Source: Malus domestica
Taxonomy: Eukaryota; Streptophyta; Magnoliopsida; Rosales; Rosaceae
Reading direction: 5' to 3'
Assembly (NCBI RefSeq): GCF_042453785.1
Contig: NC_091667.1
Location: 21,937,501 to 22,001,500 of the forward strand
Length of the DNA: 64,000 nt
Shown: piece after piece, positions 48,594 through 60,913 of the stretch
Numbering within the stretch: the stretch's first letter is position 1
How the letters are laid out: each line of letters opens with the position of its first letter
Notes under the pieces: generated by a model
Seen by the model: the letters and a program-made list of their open reading frames with translations, nothing else
Database searches by the model: none
Told to the model about the DNA's origin: nothing
Made by a program: the position numbers and the translations under genes

Positions 48594-48674
48594 CGGTAAA
48601 TTACATTTTACATCTTTAGGTTTGTGTTCAACTACAACTTCATACAACATCTTTAAAACATATTTCAATCTTGT
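48594..48674 (+). repeat. Fragment of the GGTAAATTACATTTTAC foldback family
   Basis: CACGGTAAATTACATTTTAC and TACAACATCTTTAAAACAT match the left arms at 30419 and 31528. It is cut off by the SINE copy that follows. Confidence 0.7.
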
Positions 48675-48805
48675 CACTTAGTATTACGGTCTAGTGTTAT
48701 TCTTTTTCACTTGTAAGTAAGAGGTCTTAGGTTCAATTCTGGCCAAAAGCGAATTTGAACTACATTATTGCTAGCCTATTGAGATGCTAAACTCACTTCC
48801 TCCCT
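48675..48805 (+). repeat. SINE-like copy
   Basis: It aligns with the SINE at 60313-60450: GGTCTAGTGTTATTC, TTGTAAGTAAGAGGT, a box-B-like GGTTCAATTCT, then CCAAAAGCGAATTTGAACTA. It has substitutions in the B box and no visible duplication, so it is probably an old copy. Confidence 0.6.
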
Positions 48806-49122
48806 TTAATGTAGATAACACAATACAACAGGGATACGACAATTATAAATATATAAATATATCTAAAACATTATAAAATAAGCATTCAATTATTATACTA
48901 CTCATGATCAAATTTATTTCAATAAACTTCAGATATTTAAAAGGATAATCCACCAACCAACCAAACTAGTTTCCAAACTTGAAAAACTAGAAAGAACATC
49001 CAAATGAATTTTTTTTTTAAAAAAAAAAAAAAAAGAAAAAAAAAGAAAGAGTATCATTTAACTTCCATGACGTTTCCCACTTTAACCAAAGTAGTATCCA
49101 GTGATGGTTCATCAAGTGAAAG
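48806..49122. other. Intergenic, AT-rich
   Basis: No gene. A T10/A15 palindromic homopolymer junction lies at about 49010-49035. Confidence 0.4.
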
Positions 49123-49127
49123 GTTAT

Positions 49128-49466
49128 TGTTGGAAGAATAATGCAAGCTTTTGTCTAGTTTTGATGGATAACAGCTCAGCTTTCGGCAGCTTTCGGCTAG
49201 TTTTAGTGCTAGTGTTAGCTGTTTGTTTTAGTCATGGTGCATCTCTTATTTAATGATTAGTTTAGGCATAGTTAAGTGATAATAATCCCTCATCATTGTA
49301 AAGCCAGTTAGTGGCTTAAGTTAGAGAGAGTGGAGGTCATCATTATGCTTGCTTAGCTGCCATTGTCCTCTACCTTTTGTCCTCCATTTTCTTTCCCGTT
49401 TCTTCTTCTATATATGTTTGATCTTGTAATTGTTTTATATATGAAATATACATAAAAAATTCAATA
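49128..49466 (+). repeat. 5' LTR of the Copia element
   Basis: TGTTGGAAGAATAATG to AAAAATTCAATA. It carries TATATAT near 49410-49445 and a CT-rich stretch before the primer site. It is longer than the 3' LTR by one CAGCTTTCGG duplication. Confidence 0.95.
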
Positions 49467-49478
49467 TGGTATCAGAGC
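49467..49478 (+). other. Primer-binding site
   Basis: TGGTATCAGAGC directly follows the 5' LTR and matches the 3' end of plant initiator-Met tRNA, the usual Copia primer. Confidence 0.9.
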
Positions 49479-49540
49479 AGGAACTCTAAATTCCTGACTC
49501 TAGTAATCGTTTCCGCTAAGTTTCTTTTGCTCTAAGCCAA

Positions 49541-50543
49541 GATGGCTGAATAACTCTCTGAAACTAAAAGCTCGATGGATGCTCCAGCATTTTCTGACGT
49601 TGAGGTCAATCCTAATCAACGTCTCAGTTCTGTTTTGTTGAATGAATTCAACTACTTTCCCTGGAGTCGTGCAGTATCTCTTGCACTTGGAGGAAGATCA
49701 AAGATTGGCTATGTAAATGGTGCTATTGAAGCTCCAGTAATCACTTCTTCTACATACGAGTTGTGGCTGCGCAAAGATCAGTTGGTCATGTCTTGGTTGC
49801 TCAATTCAACGGAGATTGCTGAAATTTTTAGTTATTCCGAGTCATCCATGCATCTCTGGAAGCAAGTAAAAGAGATGTATGGAAATCAAAATAATGTTGC
49901 CCGTGTCTTCCAGCTTAAGAAGAATCTGGCAAGTCTACAACAAGGAAGCAAAACATTTGTTCAACACCTTGGCAGTCTTACAAACATGTGGAATGAGCTC
50001 GATGTTTATCGTCCTCATACCACTGATGCCACTGTGTTGATCAAGAGAGCAAAAGAAGACAAGATTTTTCAACTCTTGGCAAGCTTAGGTCCAGAGTTCG
50101 AAGACCTTAGAAGTCACATCTTAATGAATGCTGAACTCCCTTCCTTCACTGGTGTGTGTGCCATAATCCAAAGGGAAGAAGTAAGGAGGAAAGTCATGAA
50201 TCAAGAGACTAAAGACAGCGTTTCTGAGACTAGGGCTTATGTCTCTAGCAACAAACGTCCTGAAGGCAAAGTTTACAAGGGAAAAAGACCAGATTTAAAG
50301 TGCAGCTACTGTGATTCTCTTGGCCATATAAAAGATAGATGTTGGATTCTTCATACTGAATTGAAGCCTAAGTTCTTGAAGGAGACAAAAGGTCCAGAGA
50401 TAAAGGGTACACAAAAATATCTGAACAACAATAGCTACATGGCCAACCATGCAGCTACCTTGTCGACAGAAGGAATGGTGAATTTCACTACCAATCCTGC
50501 TGCATTAATCAATGATTTTGCAGCATATCTCTACAGCAAATAG
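49541..50543 (+). pseudogene. gag: Copia gag
   Basis: An upstream ATG (49541, MAE) meets TAA at once, in frame with the long frame from ATG 49575 (MDAPAFSDVEVNPN, 322 codons, to TAG 50541). The protein has the UBN2-type Gag core (LWLRKDQLVMSWLLNS, FQLKKNLASLQQGS) and a CCHC zinc knuckle at residues 243-256 (CSYCDSLGHIKDRC). The stop at 50541 lies in frame with protease; a CAG-to-TAG change would explain it. Confidence 0.9.
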
Positions 50544-52361
50544 GTGCTTAACAATATAGATGAAGCTCCCGTAGCTGAAGAGAAAAATCAAACAGCTTTA
50601 CTTGGAAAATTTGCTGGTTTTCTGGCTAAACATGACCATGTTTCACAGAAAGATATCCCAGGTATTTTTAGTGCCTTCTCTACTGCCCTAAATGCTAATA
50701 ATGAACATGATTATTGGATCATTGACTCAGGAGCCACGGATCACATGACAAATAAAATTAATAACTTACATGATTTTACAAAAATGACAAATTTTTATCA
50801 AGTGTCAGTAGCTAATGGGAAGGGTGCCACAGTTGTAGGAAAAGGAAAAATCAACTTATTGTCAAAACACATAGAGTCAACAGCCCTTTACATACCTTTT
50901 TTTCCTTTTCAACTTCTATTAGTATGAGCTATCACCAATTCTCTAAACTGTCTAGTCATTTTCTCCCCTCACAATGTCATTTTTCAGGATATCATCACCA
51001 AGAGAACGATTGGTGAAGGTTTCTTGTTGAATGGGCTTTACTACTTGGCTAAAGACACTAAGAATCCCAAGTTTTTTCAAGTCAGTTCAAGTGTTTTTCA
51101 AGACCAACAACTTTGGCATCAACGTTTGGCACATCCTTCTGATAAAGTAATGTCTTTTTTGTTTCCAAAAATATGTAAGGACAAGTTAAAGTGTGATGTT
51201 TGTCACTTGTCTAAGTTTTCTAGGTTGCCTTTTGATTCTTCCACTTCTAGAGCTAGCCATCCTTTCGAAATCATTCATTCAGACATTTGGGGTCCAATAC
51301 TAGAGTCCTTTGATGGATATAAATACTTTGTAACCTTTGTTGATGATTTTACAAGGATGACTTGGTTGTATCTTTTGAAATTTAAGAGTGAACTTTCAAA
51401 TGTTTTTCAAGATTTTCACAAACTGGTTGGTACTCAATTTGCATCAAAAATTCATATATTAAGATTCGACAATGGCACTGAATACATGTCCCATAACATG
51501 TCTCAATATCTTAGTATTCATGGCATACTACACCAAACAACATGTGTTGGCACACCTCAACAAAATGGGATTGCTGAGAGAAAGAATAGAGACCTTCTTG
51601 AGAAAACAAGATCAATCATGTTTCATATGAATGTGCCAAAGAAATTTTGGTCACAAGGAGTACTTACAGCTGCCTACCTAATCAATAGATTGCCTAGTAG
51701 AGTACTCAGTTTCAAGTCTCCATATGAAGTGCTGAATGACAGACAGAGTGATCTCTCACACTTGAGAGTTTTTGGGTCCACTTACTTTGTTCACAACCAA
51801 TCTCTCCACCATGATAAACTGGATCCTCGAGCAACCAAATGTGTTTTCTTTGGTTACTCGTCTACCCAAAAGGGCTACAAGTGTTACAATCCAATCACAA
51901 AGAAAATAATGGTTTCAAGGGATGTGAGATTTGATGAAAACATGCTCTACTTCTCCAAGAAACTAAGTGATGCAGATCAGGGGGAGTTTTTGAGTGACAT
52001 GTTTCCATTACCTAGTGTTCCTCTCTATCAAGAAAGTCCCATTTCACGTAACCCACCAACTCTATTGCATGAGCTACCTTCATCTCAAACCACAGATATT
52101 GAACCTCAAGTTCCAATTCGTCGAAACCCTTCTAGGGTTCGACAGCCTCCACTTCGACTACATGATTATGTCACCTACACTTCTAGGTATCCTCTTACAA
52201 ACTTTGTTTCCTATAAGCAGTTTTCCCCCTCTCATACTTCTTTTCTTAGTACCTTGGACAATACTCATGAACCACAAACATTTCAAGAAGCAAATAAACT
52301 TGAAATTTGGCAAAAAGTGATGATGGATGAACTGCAAGCTCTTCATGACAACCGAACCTAG
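50544..52361 (+). pseudogene. pol: Copia protease and integrase
   Basis: The frame continues from gag. Protease has the aspartic motif DSGATDHM (GAC at 50724). TGA at 50925-50927 interrupts the link. Integrase follows with its HHCC zinc region (LWHQRLAHP ... CDVCHLSKF) and DDE core (HSDIWGP, TPQQNGIAERKNR), then GYSSTQKGYKCYNP. It ends at TAG 52359, where Trp of the conserved NRTWSVVKLP-type block is expected. Confidence 0.9.
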
Positions 52362-53796
52362 AGTGTAGTTAAACTTCCCGAAGGGAGTTGGCCGTCGTTG
52401 GGTGTACAAGACTAAGTTCAACTCAGATGGGACGATTGAAAAGCACAAAGCTCGTTTGGTGGCTCGTGGATTTACTCAGACTTATGGCTTGGATTACAAG
52501 GAAACATTTGCTCCCGTAGCCAAAATGAACATTGTAAGGGTTCTATTATCAGTTGTCGTAAATAAGTCTTGGCCTCTTTATCAAATGGATGTGAAGAATG
52601 CTTTTTTGCATGGGGAATTAGAGGAAGAAGTGTACATGAAACTACCACCCAGACATCCTCAATCAGATGACCCTGACATGGTTTGTAAACTGCACAAATC
52701 CATTTATGGATTGAAACAGTCTCCACGTGCATGGTATGCAAAACTGAGCTCCATTCTTGAAGAGTTTGGCTTTCAAAGAAGTAGTGCTGATTCCTCACTA
52801 TTTGTTCGTGATGGCTTAGTTGGAAAAGTAATCGTTTTAATCTACGTTGATGATCTTATAGTGACAGGTGACAATGCTGAAGAAATTTACTCTCTCAAGC
52901 TCGCTCTTCAAAACAAATTTGCAATAAAAGATTTGGGACGTCTCAAATATTTCCAAGGTATTGAGCTTGCAAATTCACAGGAATGCCTCTTTCTCAATCA
53001 AAGGAAATACATTCTTGATCTTTTGAAGGACTCTGGCTTAATAGATGGTAAACCTGCACGTACTCCTTTGGATAGCAAGCTACAACTTAGTACTCACAGT
53101 GAAGCTCTCTCTGATATTACTAAGTATCAAAGACTTGTAGGAAAGCTTATTTATCTCACAATCACGCGTCCTGATAACTCTTATGCCGTGAGTATTGTGA
53201 GTCAATTTATGCATGCTCCTACATTAGCTCATATGCAAATTGTGAAGAGAATTCTTCGTTATCTAAAAGGGTCTATTGGTCGAGGACTCCTTATGACAAA
53301 AAATGATAGCACTGCCATCATGGGATATACAGATGCTGATTGGGTTGGGAATTCTCTTGATCGCAAGTTAACAACAGGTTTTTGCACCTTTGTAGGTGGC
53401 AATTTGGTAACATGGCGCAGCAAGAAGCAAACTGTCGTAGCTTGATCCAGTGCAGAGGCCGAGTATCGAGCTATGGCCTCCACTGCGTGTGAACTTATTT
53501 GGCTAAAAAGCCTTCTGTTGGATCTAGGCTTTCCCAGCAATGAACCTATGTCTATGTTCTGTGACAATCAAGCTGACATGCACATTACTTCCAATCCAAT
53601 CTTCCACGAGAGAACGAAGCATATTGAAGTGGATTGTCATTATGTTCGAGCACAGGTTCAATCCAAAATCATAACCACCTACTATACTCGCAGTCATGAT
53701 CAGTTGGCTGATATTTTTACCAAATCTCTTCCTACGGTTCCGTTTCTGTGCATTCTGTCCAAGCTTGGCTCAAGGGATCCCCTAGATCCAGCTTGA
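52362..53796 (+). pseudogene. pol: Copia reverse transcriptase and RNase H
   Basis: A one-base frame change near 52385 shifts into the frame from 52402 (VYKTKFNSDG). RT blocks are clear: ARGFTQTYGLDY, QMDVKNAFLHGELEEEVYM and the catalytic YVDD (52843-52854). RNase H follows (DADWVGNSLDRKLTTGFC) to TGA 53443, where CGA is expected, then continues in frame ([25 protein letters not shown]) to its natural stop at 53794. Confidence 0.9.
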
Positions 53797-53803
53797 GGGG
53801 GAG
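53793..53803 (+). other. Polypurine tract
   Basis: TTGAGGGGGAG immediately precedes the 3' LTR and serves as plus-strand primer site in this family. Confidence 0.85.
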
Positions 53804-54132
53804 TGTTGGAAGAATAATGCAAGCTTTTGTCTAGTTTTGATGGATAACAGCTCAGCTTTCGGCTAGTCTTAGTGCTAGTGTTAGCTGTTTGTTTTAGTCA
53901 TGGTGCATCTCTTATTTAATGATTACTTTAGGCATAGTTAAGTGATAATATTCCCTCATCATTGTAAAGTCAGTTAGTGGCTTAAGTTAGAGAGAGTGGA
54001 GGTCATCATTATGCTTGCTTAGCTGCCATTGTTCTCTACCTTTTGTCCTCCATTTTCTTTCCCGTTTCTTCTTATATATATGTTTGATCTTGTAACTGTT
54101 TTATATATGAAATATACATAAAAAATTCAATA
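53804..54132 (+). repeat. 3' LTR of the Copia element
   Basis: 329 bp, TGTTGGAAGAATAATG to ATTCAATA, followed by the duplicated GTTAT. Confidence 0.95.
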
Positions 54133-54137
54133 GTTAT

Positions 54138-54657
54138 CAATTTCAAGCATCCCGACACTTTCTTCACCCAAGTTATCAAGGCCATCTCCTCAAACATCCC
54201 ACAATTGAGTAATACCATCATTGTAGGTTGAGCTATTATTATTGGGCAAAGAAACTTACGTACGTAGGAGCAGAATCTAATTTAATAATTTTTCGTATGT
54301 TAAACTTTGATATGTAATGTTTTTTTTTCTGTTCTCACAATGACAAAAAGAAAAAAAAAAGAAAAAAAAAAGCGGAAAGGTGGAAGAAAATTTTAATTGC
54401 CGAAAAATGTCTAAACTATATCCCTTTAACAGAAAATGATAACAAAACTTTAATAAGCTCTTTCTTAACAAGAAAGTTAACCCAATAGAATAGAATGGGC
54501 GTCATTAAGATGATGACAAAATTCCCTAACACACGAAGCCAAGGTAATTAATGAAAAAAGAATTAGTAACTAATCATGAAGCAAACCAATTACTGCCAGC
54601 CTAATTACTATATTCTAACTCCTAACAAAGCAATTATTCTCCTCTCTCTCTCTCTCT
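54138..54657. other. Intergenic and 3' UTR of DRP1A
   Basis: No gene between the Copia target site and the DRP1A stop. A poly-A/GA-rich tract lies at 54350-54375. A (CT)n microsatellite at about 54642-54659 runs up to the DRP1A stop codon. Confidence 0.5.
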
Positions 54658-57600
54658 CTACTTGGACCAAGCAACTGCTTCAATCTCAGACTGGGCACTT
54701 CTGTACAACTCTAGCCTCTTTGCAAGCAATGTACGCCTCTGCATGACCGCCGGATCCTCGTCCAGCAACTTAGCCAACTGCCTTGCCTGCAACGAAAAGA
54801 AAATAGTTTCGAAAATCTTATAACTCTAATTCTACCGGCCTTAGTTTCTTTGTTCTTTTCAAATATTTTCGTAAATTTCACTCTTCTAGGGAACAATCCT
54901 CACCTCCTTCGCACCCAACTCTGCAAAGAAATGATCGAGCAAGATGCGTTTGGCCTCCCGTACTTGACAGTAGACGATGGACTTTGGGATGGCAATCCTT
55001 AAACTCGAGCAAACCATGTTGACATAGTTTAACACATTGTGTCCTGTTTGTTTCAAACACAAAAGAACCACGATCATCAACGCAACCACATAAACTGATA
55101 AACCTAATGATGATGGTAGAATGAAATGGTTATCAAACAGGCCATTAATATGTATCGTTTTAAGATTCTACCTCCCAGTTCTTGTTAAGTGATTCAAATC
55201 TTGGATATGATTATAGAGGTATTTAGTATTAGAGAGCAACTCACCAACCCGCCGGAGGTACGAATCATTATATCTGTCGAAGAGTGAGTGTGTCGGATTT
55301 CCACCCTTGTCAATATCTTGAGGAAGCTTGCGGAAAAAGTCAACTGTTAGGTAGCCACATTCCATATCTACTAGCTGCAGAGTAGCTCTCTTGCTTTCTT
55401 CTTTCATCCTTTCCAGCGACTCAAATGCTGCATTTGCAACTTCTACCCTTAAAGTGGGATACTGCTTTAGTTCCTACATACCAAAGAAGAACCATCCATT
55501 AAGAGAAAAGATTAATCATGTTTAGGGACAAATAAGGAATGATAAGCAATGTTGACAAGCTGTCCTAAATTCCTAATTTATGGACAGAATTCAGGAATAC
55601 AAGGTAATGAACTTACCGTAGTCTCGTTGATAGATTTCTGAGCCAAATCCTTCAATATGCCATGAACCTGATATCGTGACAAAAGAAAATCAAGCAAAAT
55701 GATTTGAAGCACTGACACAGTATACATGTTTGCAATGAAAAAATATTATGCTAGCACCAGCAGCAGCACTGGCAATAACAGTTGGAGAATTAAAACAAAC
55801 AAAAGATTGTGCGGAATGAAAATACAAAAATCAACATCTCCTTATTAACACATTCGTGTGCGCATCCCATGCTGCAAAGAAAGCATTTTCCCTCAGGTAT
55901 GAAAATCTTTTGGCCACATGGAAACTAAGACACTAGCTTACTCGTGCACTATCAATCTAAGATGAAGAAAAAAAACTCCCAGGGTTTATTGCCTATGGAG
56001 ATTACATGCAAAGATATGTATGCACACCGCATCAACAGCCGCCTCTGCAGGACCTCTGATGCAGAGCAATGAAGATTCGATAAGGCGACGGTAACCTTGT
56101 TCAGGAGCAACTAGATGAGGTTGGTATCCATCTGCTTCAGTAATTAGCTTTCGGATGTTATCCATTGAAAGATGCTTGTCAAACTGCAACCGCTTCAAAG
56201 CAGCTGGAAATTGATTGTCAAACACTCCATAAACTTTCTCACCACCAGAGCGCCTGGAGAAAATGGAAATTATCATAAATCCCAAGGTTGAATAAGGAAA
56301 CCAAAATGAGATGAAAACAAACTTTCCAATTAACTTCAAATCGGACAATGATAGCACAATACATACACGCCATCTAGATGTTCTTTAAATATCTGATCAA
56401 AAGTACGAGAGATCTCCATGATCACATATAATTTTCCCTGCATGTGAAAAAAAACCAATGAAACTGAAATTAGCAATGCTTATTGTACTACAACAATACA
56501 ACAATACAGACCGCCCAAGAAATTTTTGCTAGGTCTACATATCATGGTGAAAAGTACAGGATAAGCCAAAAGGAACTATTTATATGTATATTCTTACCCC
56601 AGTATCAGCAGCAATAGGCTTCCCGAGTCGGCTTAGTTCTGCCTCTAGTTCACCAATAGTTTTGCTGACAAGAGACTGAAGGCCTGGAATTCGCGACTTT
56701 ATGACAACTTCTAGATGCTGAAAGTTTGATGACATATAGCGATAGGTACGAAGTTCATCAGTAAAACAAAACAAAACTGTCCACCATTGCAAATATATCA
56801 TTAAAAGCAAGCAGACTGGATTTCTTAAGTATGTTCTCTAACTTTATAATCTATAAGAGCATAATTGTGCGTGAAAGCTCAACAACTGAGCATGTAAAAT
56901 GCATTTAGGATAACAAACCTGCATACCTTAGAAAGCACCCTGCCCAAATGCTCAGAGCCCATCCTGTTTGCAAGATGCCTGTACTCTGGGCTACTAGAAA
57001 AATATTCACGCTCTCTACGCCTAGCAGCAATCATATCAACACTCTTGTTTATATCGGCTTGAGAGCGATTGACAACGCCAATCCAGGGGAACTGTAGCTT
57101 ATATGATCTTCCTTCCAAAATCTGAAAAGTAAAAGTAAAGTAAACCCTAGAAACTGGAAACTCTCAATGCAGGCAGCCATAATGATACTGTAACGAGACT
57201 TTTGAGTACAAAACATATCATGAAAACATGCTTGCAGCATTGATGATCTCAGAGCACCACCCTTACAATTTACTCAGAACATTAGGTTTCACAGAGGCCT
57301 AGAACAAGGGATCTGAAAACATGACAATAAAATGTCACCGAGCAGGTAAACTGCTTGATTCCACATCTTAAAAGCATTTGCTTTCTTATTTTTCTTTTCC
57401 TTTTTCCTCTTTTGTCTATGAATTCAGAAGTGACTTACATCAACTGCATTTGTACCCTGGTCCATAAGATCAATCTTCGTCAGAACTCCAAATGTCCTCT
57501 CCCCTGAGAAATGGGAAACCAAATTTAAAATCAATGTGTGTAAATAATACTCCTAATTAGTGAAATATGCCACTTTTGAAATGACATATGTTTTGATCAA

Positions 57601-59320
57601 CCGAAGACGAGAGCATTTCTCAAAACCAGTGGAAACAGAACTTAAAAGTTGAACATATGAAATCTTGATATCCTTTCACCTCACTGCTGCAAATTAAAAC
57701 CATCTTCTTGTCTTTTTTGTTCCTTTTCACATCTTCCACCGTTCCAGTTTACAAGTTGTCAAATTTGTTCACCTGCTCAATCTCTTTTTTTTTTTTTTTT
57801 TTTTTTTTTGATCTTTGGAATTAAGTAGGCTTATTAATCATCCGCACCATGTATTTTTGGCTAGAAGGTGAAAAATTCATGGCAATTCCATAAGGAAACA
57901 TTTTATAATCTTACCTTTAGGGTCAACTTCACGAGAGATCTTAATTGCATCAGAAGTAGCGAGATCTTGGTTGGCAGGGGAAATTGCCAAAATAATACAG
58001 TTGGGCTGGCAAGAAAAGGCATATTATTCCAATAAATTAAGCATATTTCATCTCATGAAACATAAACTCACTCAATACCTCATAGAAACACAAAACGCAA
58101 GTCTCATAATCTAATAGCTCATAAATGTTCTCAACAAAACAGTAAGAAGATTACCTTCTCGATGAAGGACCTAACCATGTCGTCAATGTCCTTCACGGTG
58201 CTCTCTGGTTGACCATCTACAAGACCACAAAATTGACACAACGTCAACTTAACTAAGGTGCCAACTTCCAAGGGAATTTATCCAACGCTACTTGAAAATG
58301 CTTAAAGGAATTTAACTCACCAACAGCGACTTTCGTGAGCCCAGGAAGATCGATCAATGTCAAGTTCACAACTGCCAAGATAAACAAATCATATAGATAA
58401 ATAGAACAGATTTGATAAAATCCTAGTGAAGATTACCGTGAAAAATTTAGTGAAAGAGAACTAAAGCGATTAGAAAAACTTTGTGAGCTCCAGAGTAAGT
58501 AACCTCTCTTTCTTTCCTTTTTTTTCTTAACCTTTATCTCTAAATTTATTATGAGCAATCAAACCAGTTAGCTGCATTCTGATTTTTGGGAATGTCAAAT
58601 CCAACGATTCAAGGTTTTCGACAATTCTGTCTCACCGTTAGGGGAGAAGATACTAAGATGGATAGGAACGGTAGAAATCGCCTTCGAGCGGCCCGTCTCT
58701 CTGTCGGTTTCATCAGATATCTCCTGCCTCACAGCAGCTACACATACACAACGAAACAAGATCAGCATTTGCAACGCAAGTCAAGAAACCAAATCAATTT
58801 GCAGGAACAACGAAGAAGAAGAGAAGGAAATTACCAAAATCAGTGAACCGCTTCCTCGGGAGGTGCATAAACTCAGCGTATTCTCTTCCTTCGTCGATCT
58901 TATGCAGCTGCAAAACCAGAGGACGCCTCGTAACAATTCCTGCACGCAACGTGTACGAATCAAAAGCAGGAAAACCAACGCGTCCGGGTAAGAAACAGAA
59001 AACGACGGCGTTTCATGCATTACCTGAACCGCGAGGAAGAAAGTCCTTGCCGACGACGCTCTCCAACACCGAAGACTTGCCGGAGCTCTGTCGAAGCAAG
59101 AAAGAAAACGAGAGACCAGAAACGAGAAATTCAATGAGATTGAATTCAAGAAAGCGTGAAATATGAGAGGGAGAAGTGAGAAATGAGAGACCTGGCCGCC
59201 GACAACGGCGATGGCGGGCAAGGAGTCCCAGAGAGTGGGCATGGCGCCCTCCTCACCGTGGTCGCCGAGGGCTGTGCACGCCCGCTGTATTTTGTTCACC
59301 AGCGATATCAGATTCTCCAT
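54658..59320 (-). CDS. DRP1A: Dynamin-related protein 1A (phragmoplastin-type GTPase)
   Basis: Exons in gene order: 59192-59320, 59024-59087, 58835-58939, 58636-58737, 58321-58371, 58155-58216, 57915-58005, 57439-57503, 56927-57121, 56598-56717, 56367-56437, 56028-56253, 55617-55667, 55245-55473, 54904-55043, 54658-54786. All are GT-AG and in frame, giving 609 aa, the usual DRP1 length. The start [20 protein letters not shown] and the end AVAWSK match DRP1A rather than DRP1C/E. The GTPase domain has the P-loop GGQ|SSGKS split by intron 1, switch PRGSGIVTRRP, DLPG and TKID. Then come the middle domain ([39 protein letters not shown]) and the GED-type end ([13 protein letters not shown]). DRP1 proteins lack the PH and Pro-rich domains of animal dynamin, as here. 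They pinch membrane at the cell plate and in clathrin endocytosis. No lesion seen. Confidence 0.96.
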
Positions 59321-59655
59321 CGTACGGACGATTCGGATCGCTGAGTCGAGTCGTTTTCGAGGATCAGTAGGAGGTGGGAGCGTCGAGAGAGAGAAATAAC
59401 CGGATTTTGGAGGTTGGAGGTTGGAGAAGGAAACGACGGGAAATGGAATTTTGGGTCGTTGGTGCGAAAATTTTCCAAAGATTTGAAAATTGGGCCAGTT
59501 TTGGATTAAAAGCCCAAAAAGATGCTTGACCGATTCTACCGGAGCTGATGCTTAATATGGACTTTAAACGAATTCAATTTTTGGCCCAACTCCTAACCTA
59601 TCCAAAACCGCCTTGGAAAATTTTGGTTTTCCATATTCGTCAATTCAAATTATAC
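59321..59655. other. DRP1A leader and promoter region
   Basis: On the gene strand the ATG is preceded by a CT-rich leader (GTTATTTCTCTCTCTCGACG-type, about 59385-59400). GGCCCA/TGGGCC motifs lie at 59489-59496, 59510-59515 and 59582-59587, common in promoters of plant housekeeping and dividing-cell genes. No TATA box stands out. Confidence 0.4.
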
Positions 59656-59765
59656 GGTCTGGTGTTATTTTTTTTAATTGTAAGTGATAAGTTTTTTAAG
59701 TTCGATACTAATTTATTTTGCATCTCATACCTTGGCATAAAATGTAGCGTATTGTTTATTGTATC
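59656..59765 (+). repeat. Degenerate SINE-like copy
   Basis: TACGGTCTGGTGTTATT, TTGTAAGTGATAAG and AAGTTCGATACT align with the head and B box of the SINE at 60313, but the rest has decayed. Confidence 0.4.
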
Positions 59766-60312
59766 AATGTCACAATTATAACCATTTATGTTTAATTATC
59801 ATCTAAATCTCTGCAAGAAAAATCAACAAAGTTTAAGATCGTTTAATTGTTTACATATATTAAATAAATAAATGGTTCATCCTCAAAATTTAGTAGCTGC
59901 AAAAACTGTCAAATATGTACAAAAGACTATATGATATTCAGTTTGTTTTAAGTTTTGTTTGCTAAAGCAATCCTTTAATAATAATAACAATAATAATAAT
60001 AATAATAATAATAAACAATCTTTATTAGGCCATCTCCAATGGAGTACCATATCGCCCAAAATGGCTCCACCTAAAAAGCATCTCCAATGAAGAGCCAAAA
60101 AGAATCTCCAAAAAAATTATATGCCAATTCCTAAGGGCTTGCCAAATGTAACCTCCCTTTCTGACATTGTGTTGGGGGTCCACCGTGTACAAACTGATTG
60201 GGCTGGTGCACTGGTTTTGCTTCAGCGAGGCATCGTACATCAAATATCATGCACTTCCAACAATTAAGCCATGAAATGTAATATAAAGAGGGTTAAAACC
60301 AACTCATGCACT
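59766..60312. other. Intergenic, with ATA microsatellite
   Basis: An (ATA)n stretch lies at about 59977-60015. CCATCTCCAATGGAGTACCA, CATCTCCAATGAAGAGCCA and nearby lines look like a decayed MITE end. No gene. Confidence 0.4.
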
Positions 60313-60450
60313 GCCACTTAGTGCTACAGTCTAGTGGTATTCTTCTTCCCTTGTAAGTGAGAGGTATTGGGTTCGATTCTTGCCAAAAGCGAATTTAAAC
60401 TACATTATTACTAGCCTATTATAAGGTTTAACCCAGTCCCAACAAAAAGT
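60313..60450 (+). repeat. SINE with perfect 12-bp TSD
   Basis: AACTCATGCACT flanks the 138-bp unit exactly (60301-60312 and 60451-60462). Near the head lies TCTAGTGGTATTC (box-A-like) and at 60370-60380 GGTTCGATTCT (box B of a Pol III promoter), so it is tRNA-derived in type. It ends in AACAAAAAGT rather than a long A tail. Related copies are at 48675 and 59656. Confidence 0.82.
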
Positions 60451-60462
60451 AACTCATGCACT

Positions 60463-60913
60463 ACTAGAGATTGAAAATTATAATCCCACACTATGAAGAA
60501 ATATAGTCAAACCATTAGAGATGCTATAATAATTGAGTGCACATATGAACACATATATTGCCCATTTTGCAATAGGTGTCTATTCGCACACCCCTTTTTA
60601 CTTCTCACACTCCTTGTTAATTTGTGTCATTCGACAAGAATGAAGTGCGGAACATTCATGTATCAATTTCCAAAATGTCCAAAAACTAGAAAAGGAAAAA
60701 GGTACTTGGACTCTCTCTCTAGCATATTCCTTCCTCATTTGGATGTCCAACGACAATACCATAAAATCTACCCAACCGACTTCTTCTCCGCCATAAATCT
60801 TATCCCATATAAATTCACTAGTCATTCACGACTCTGCTTCCACTTTCTCGCACTTTTTCACATCATCTCTCTCTCTCTCTCTCTGAAATGTTAACTGCAA
60901 CCCAAATCTTCTC
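60463..60913. other. Flank and promoter-like region before the DUF212 fragment
   Basis: CTATTCGCACACCCCTTTTT and ACTTCTCACACTCCTTGTTA (60572-60620) resemble one end of the 149-bp MITE at 30064. CCCATATAAATTC (60807) and a CT repeat (60866-60885) lie 30-110 bp before the ATG and look like the TATA box and leader of the parent gene. Confidence 0.45.

Larger units (their letters stand above)
49128..54132 (+). mobile_element. Near full-length Copia LTR retrotransposon, coding-defective
   Basis: Two LTRs (339 and 329 bp), a primer-binding site, a polypurine tract, and gag, protease, integrase, RT and RNase H in Copia order, flanked by GTTAT (49123-49127 and 54133-54137). The LTRs differ by 7 substitutions and one 10-bp duplication (CAGCTTTCGG doubled in the 5' LTR), about 2%, so insertion was fairly recent. 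Coding defects: TAA just after an early ATG, TAG 50541, TGA 50925, TAG 52359, a frameshift near 52385 and TGA 53443. Confidence 0.95.

Noticed and set aside
58586..59399. Plus-strand frames over the DRP1A 5' exons
   Set aside because: Shadows of DRP1A exons 1-4. The minus-strand gene has complete splice and domain support.
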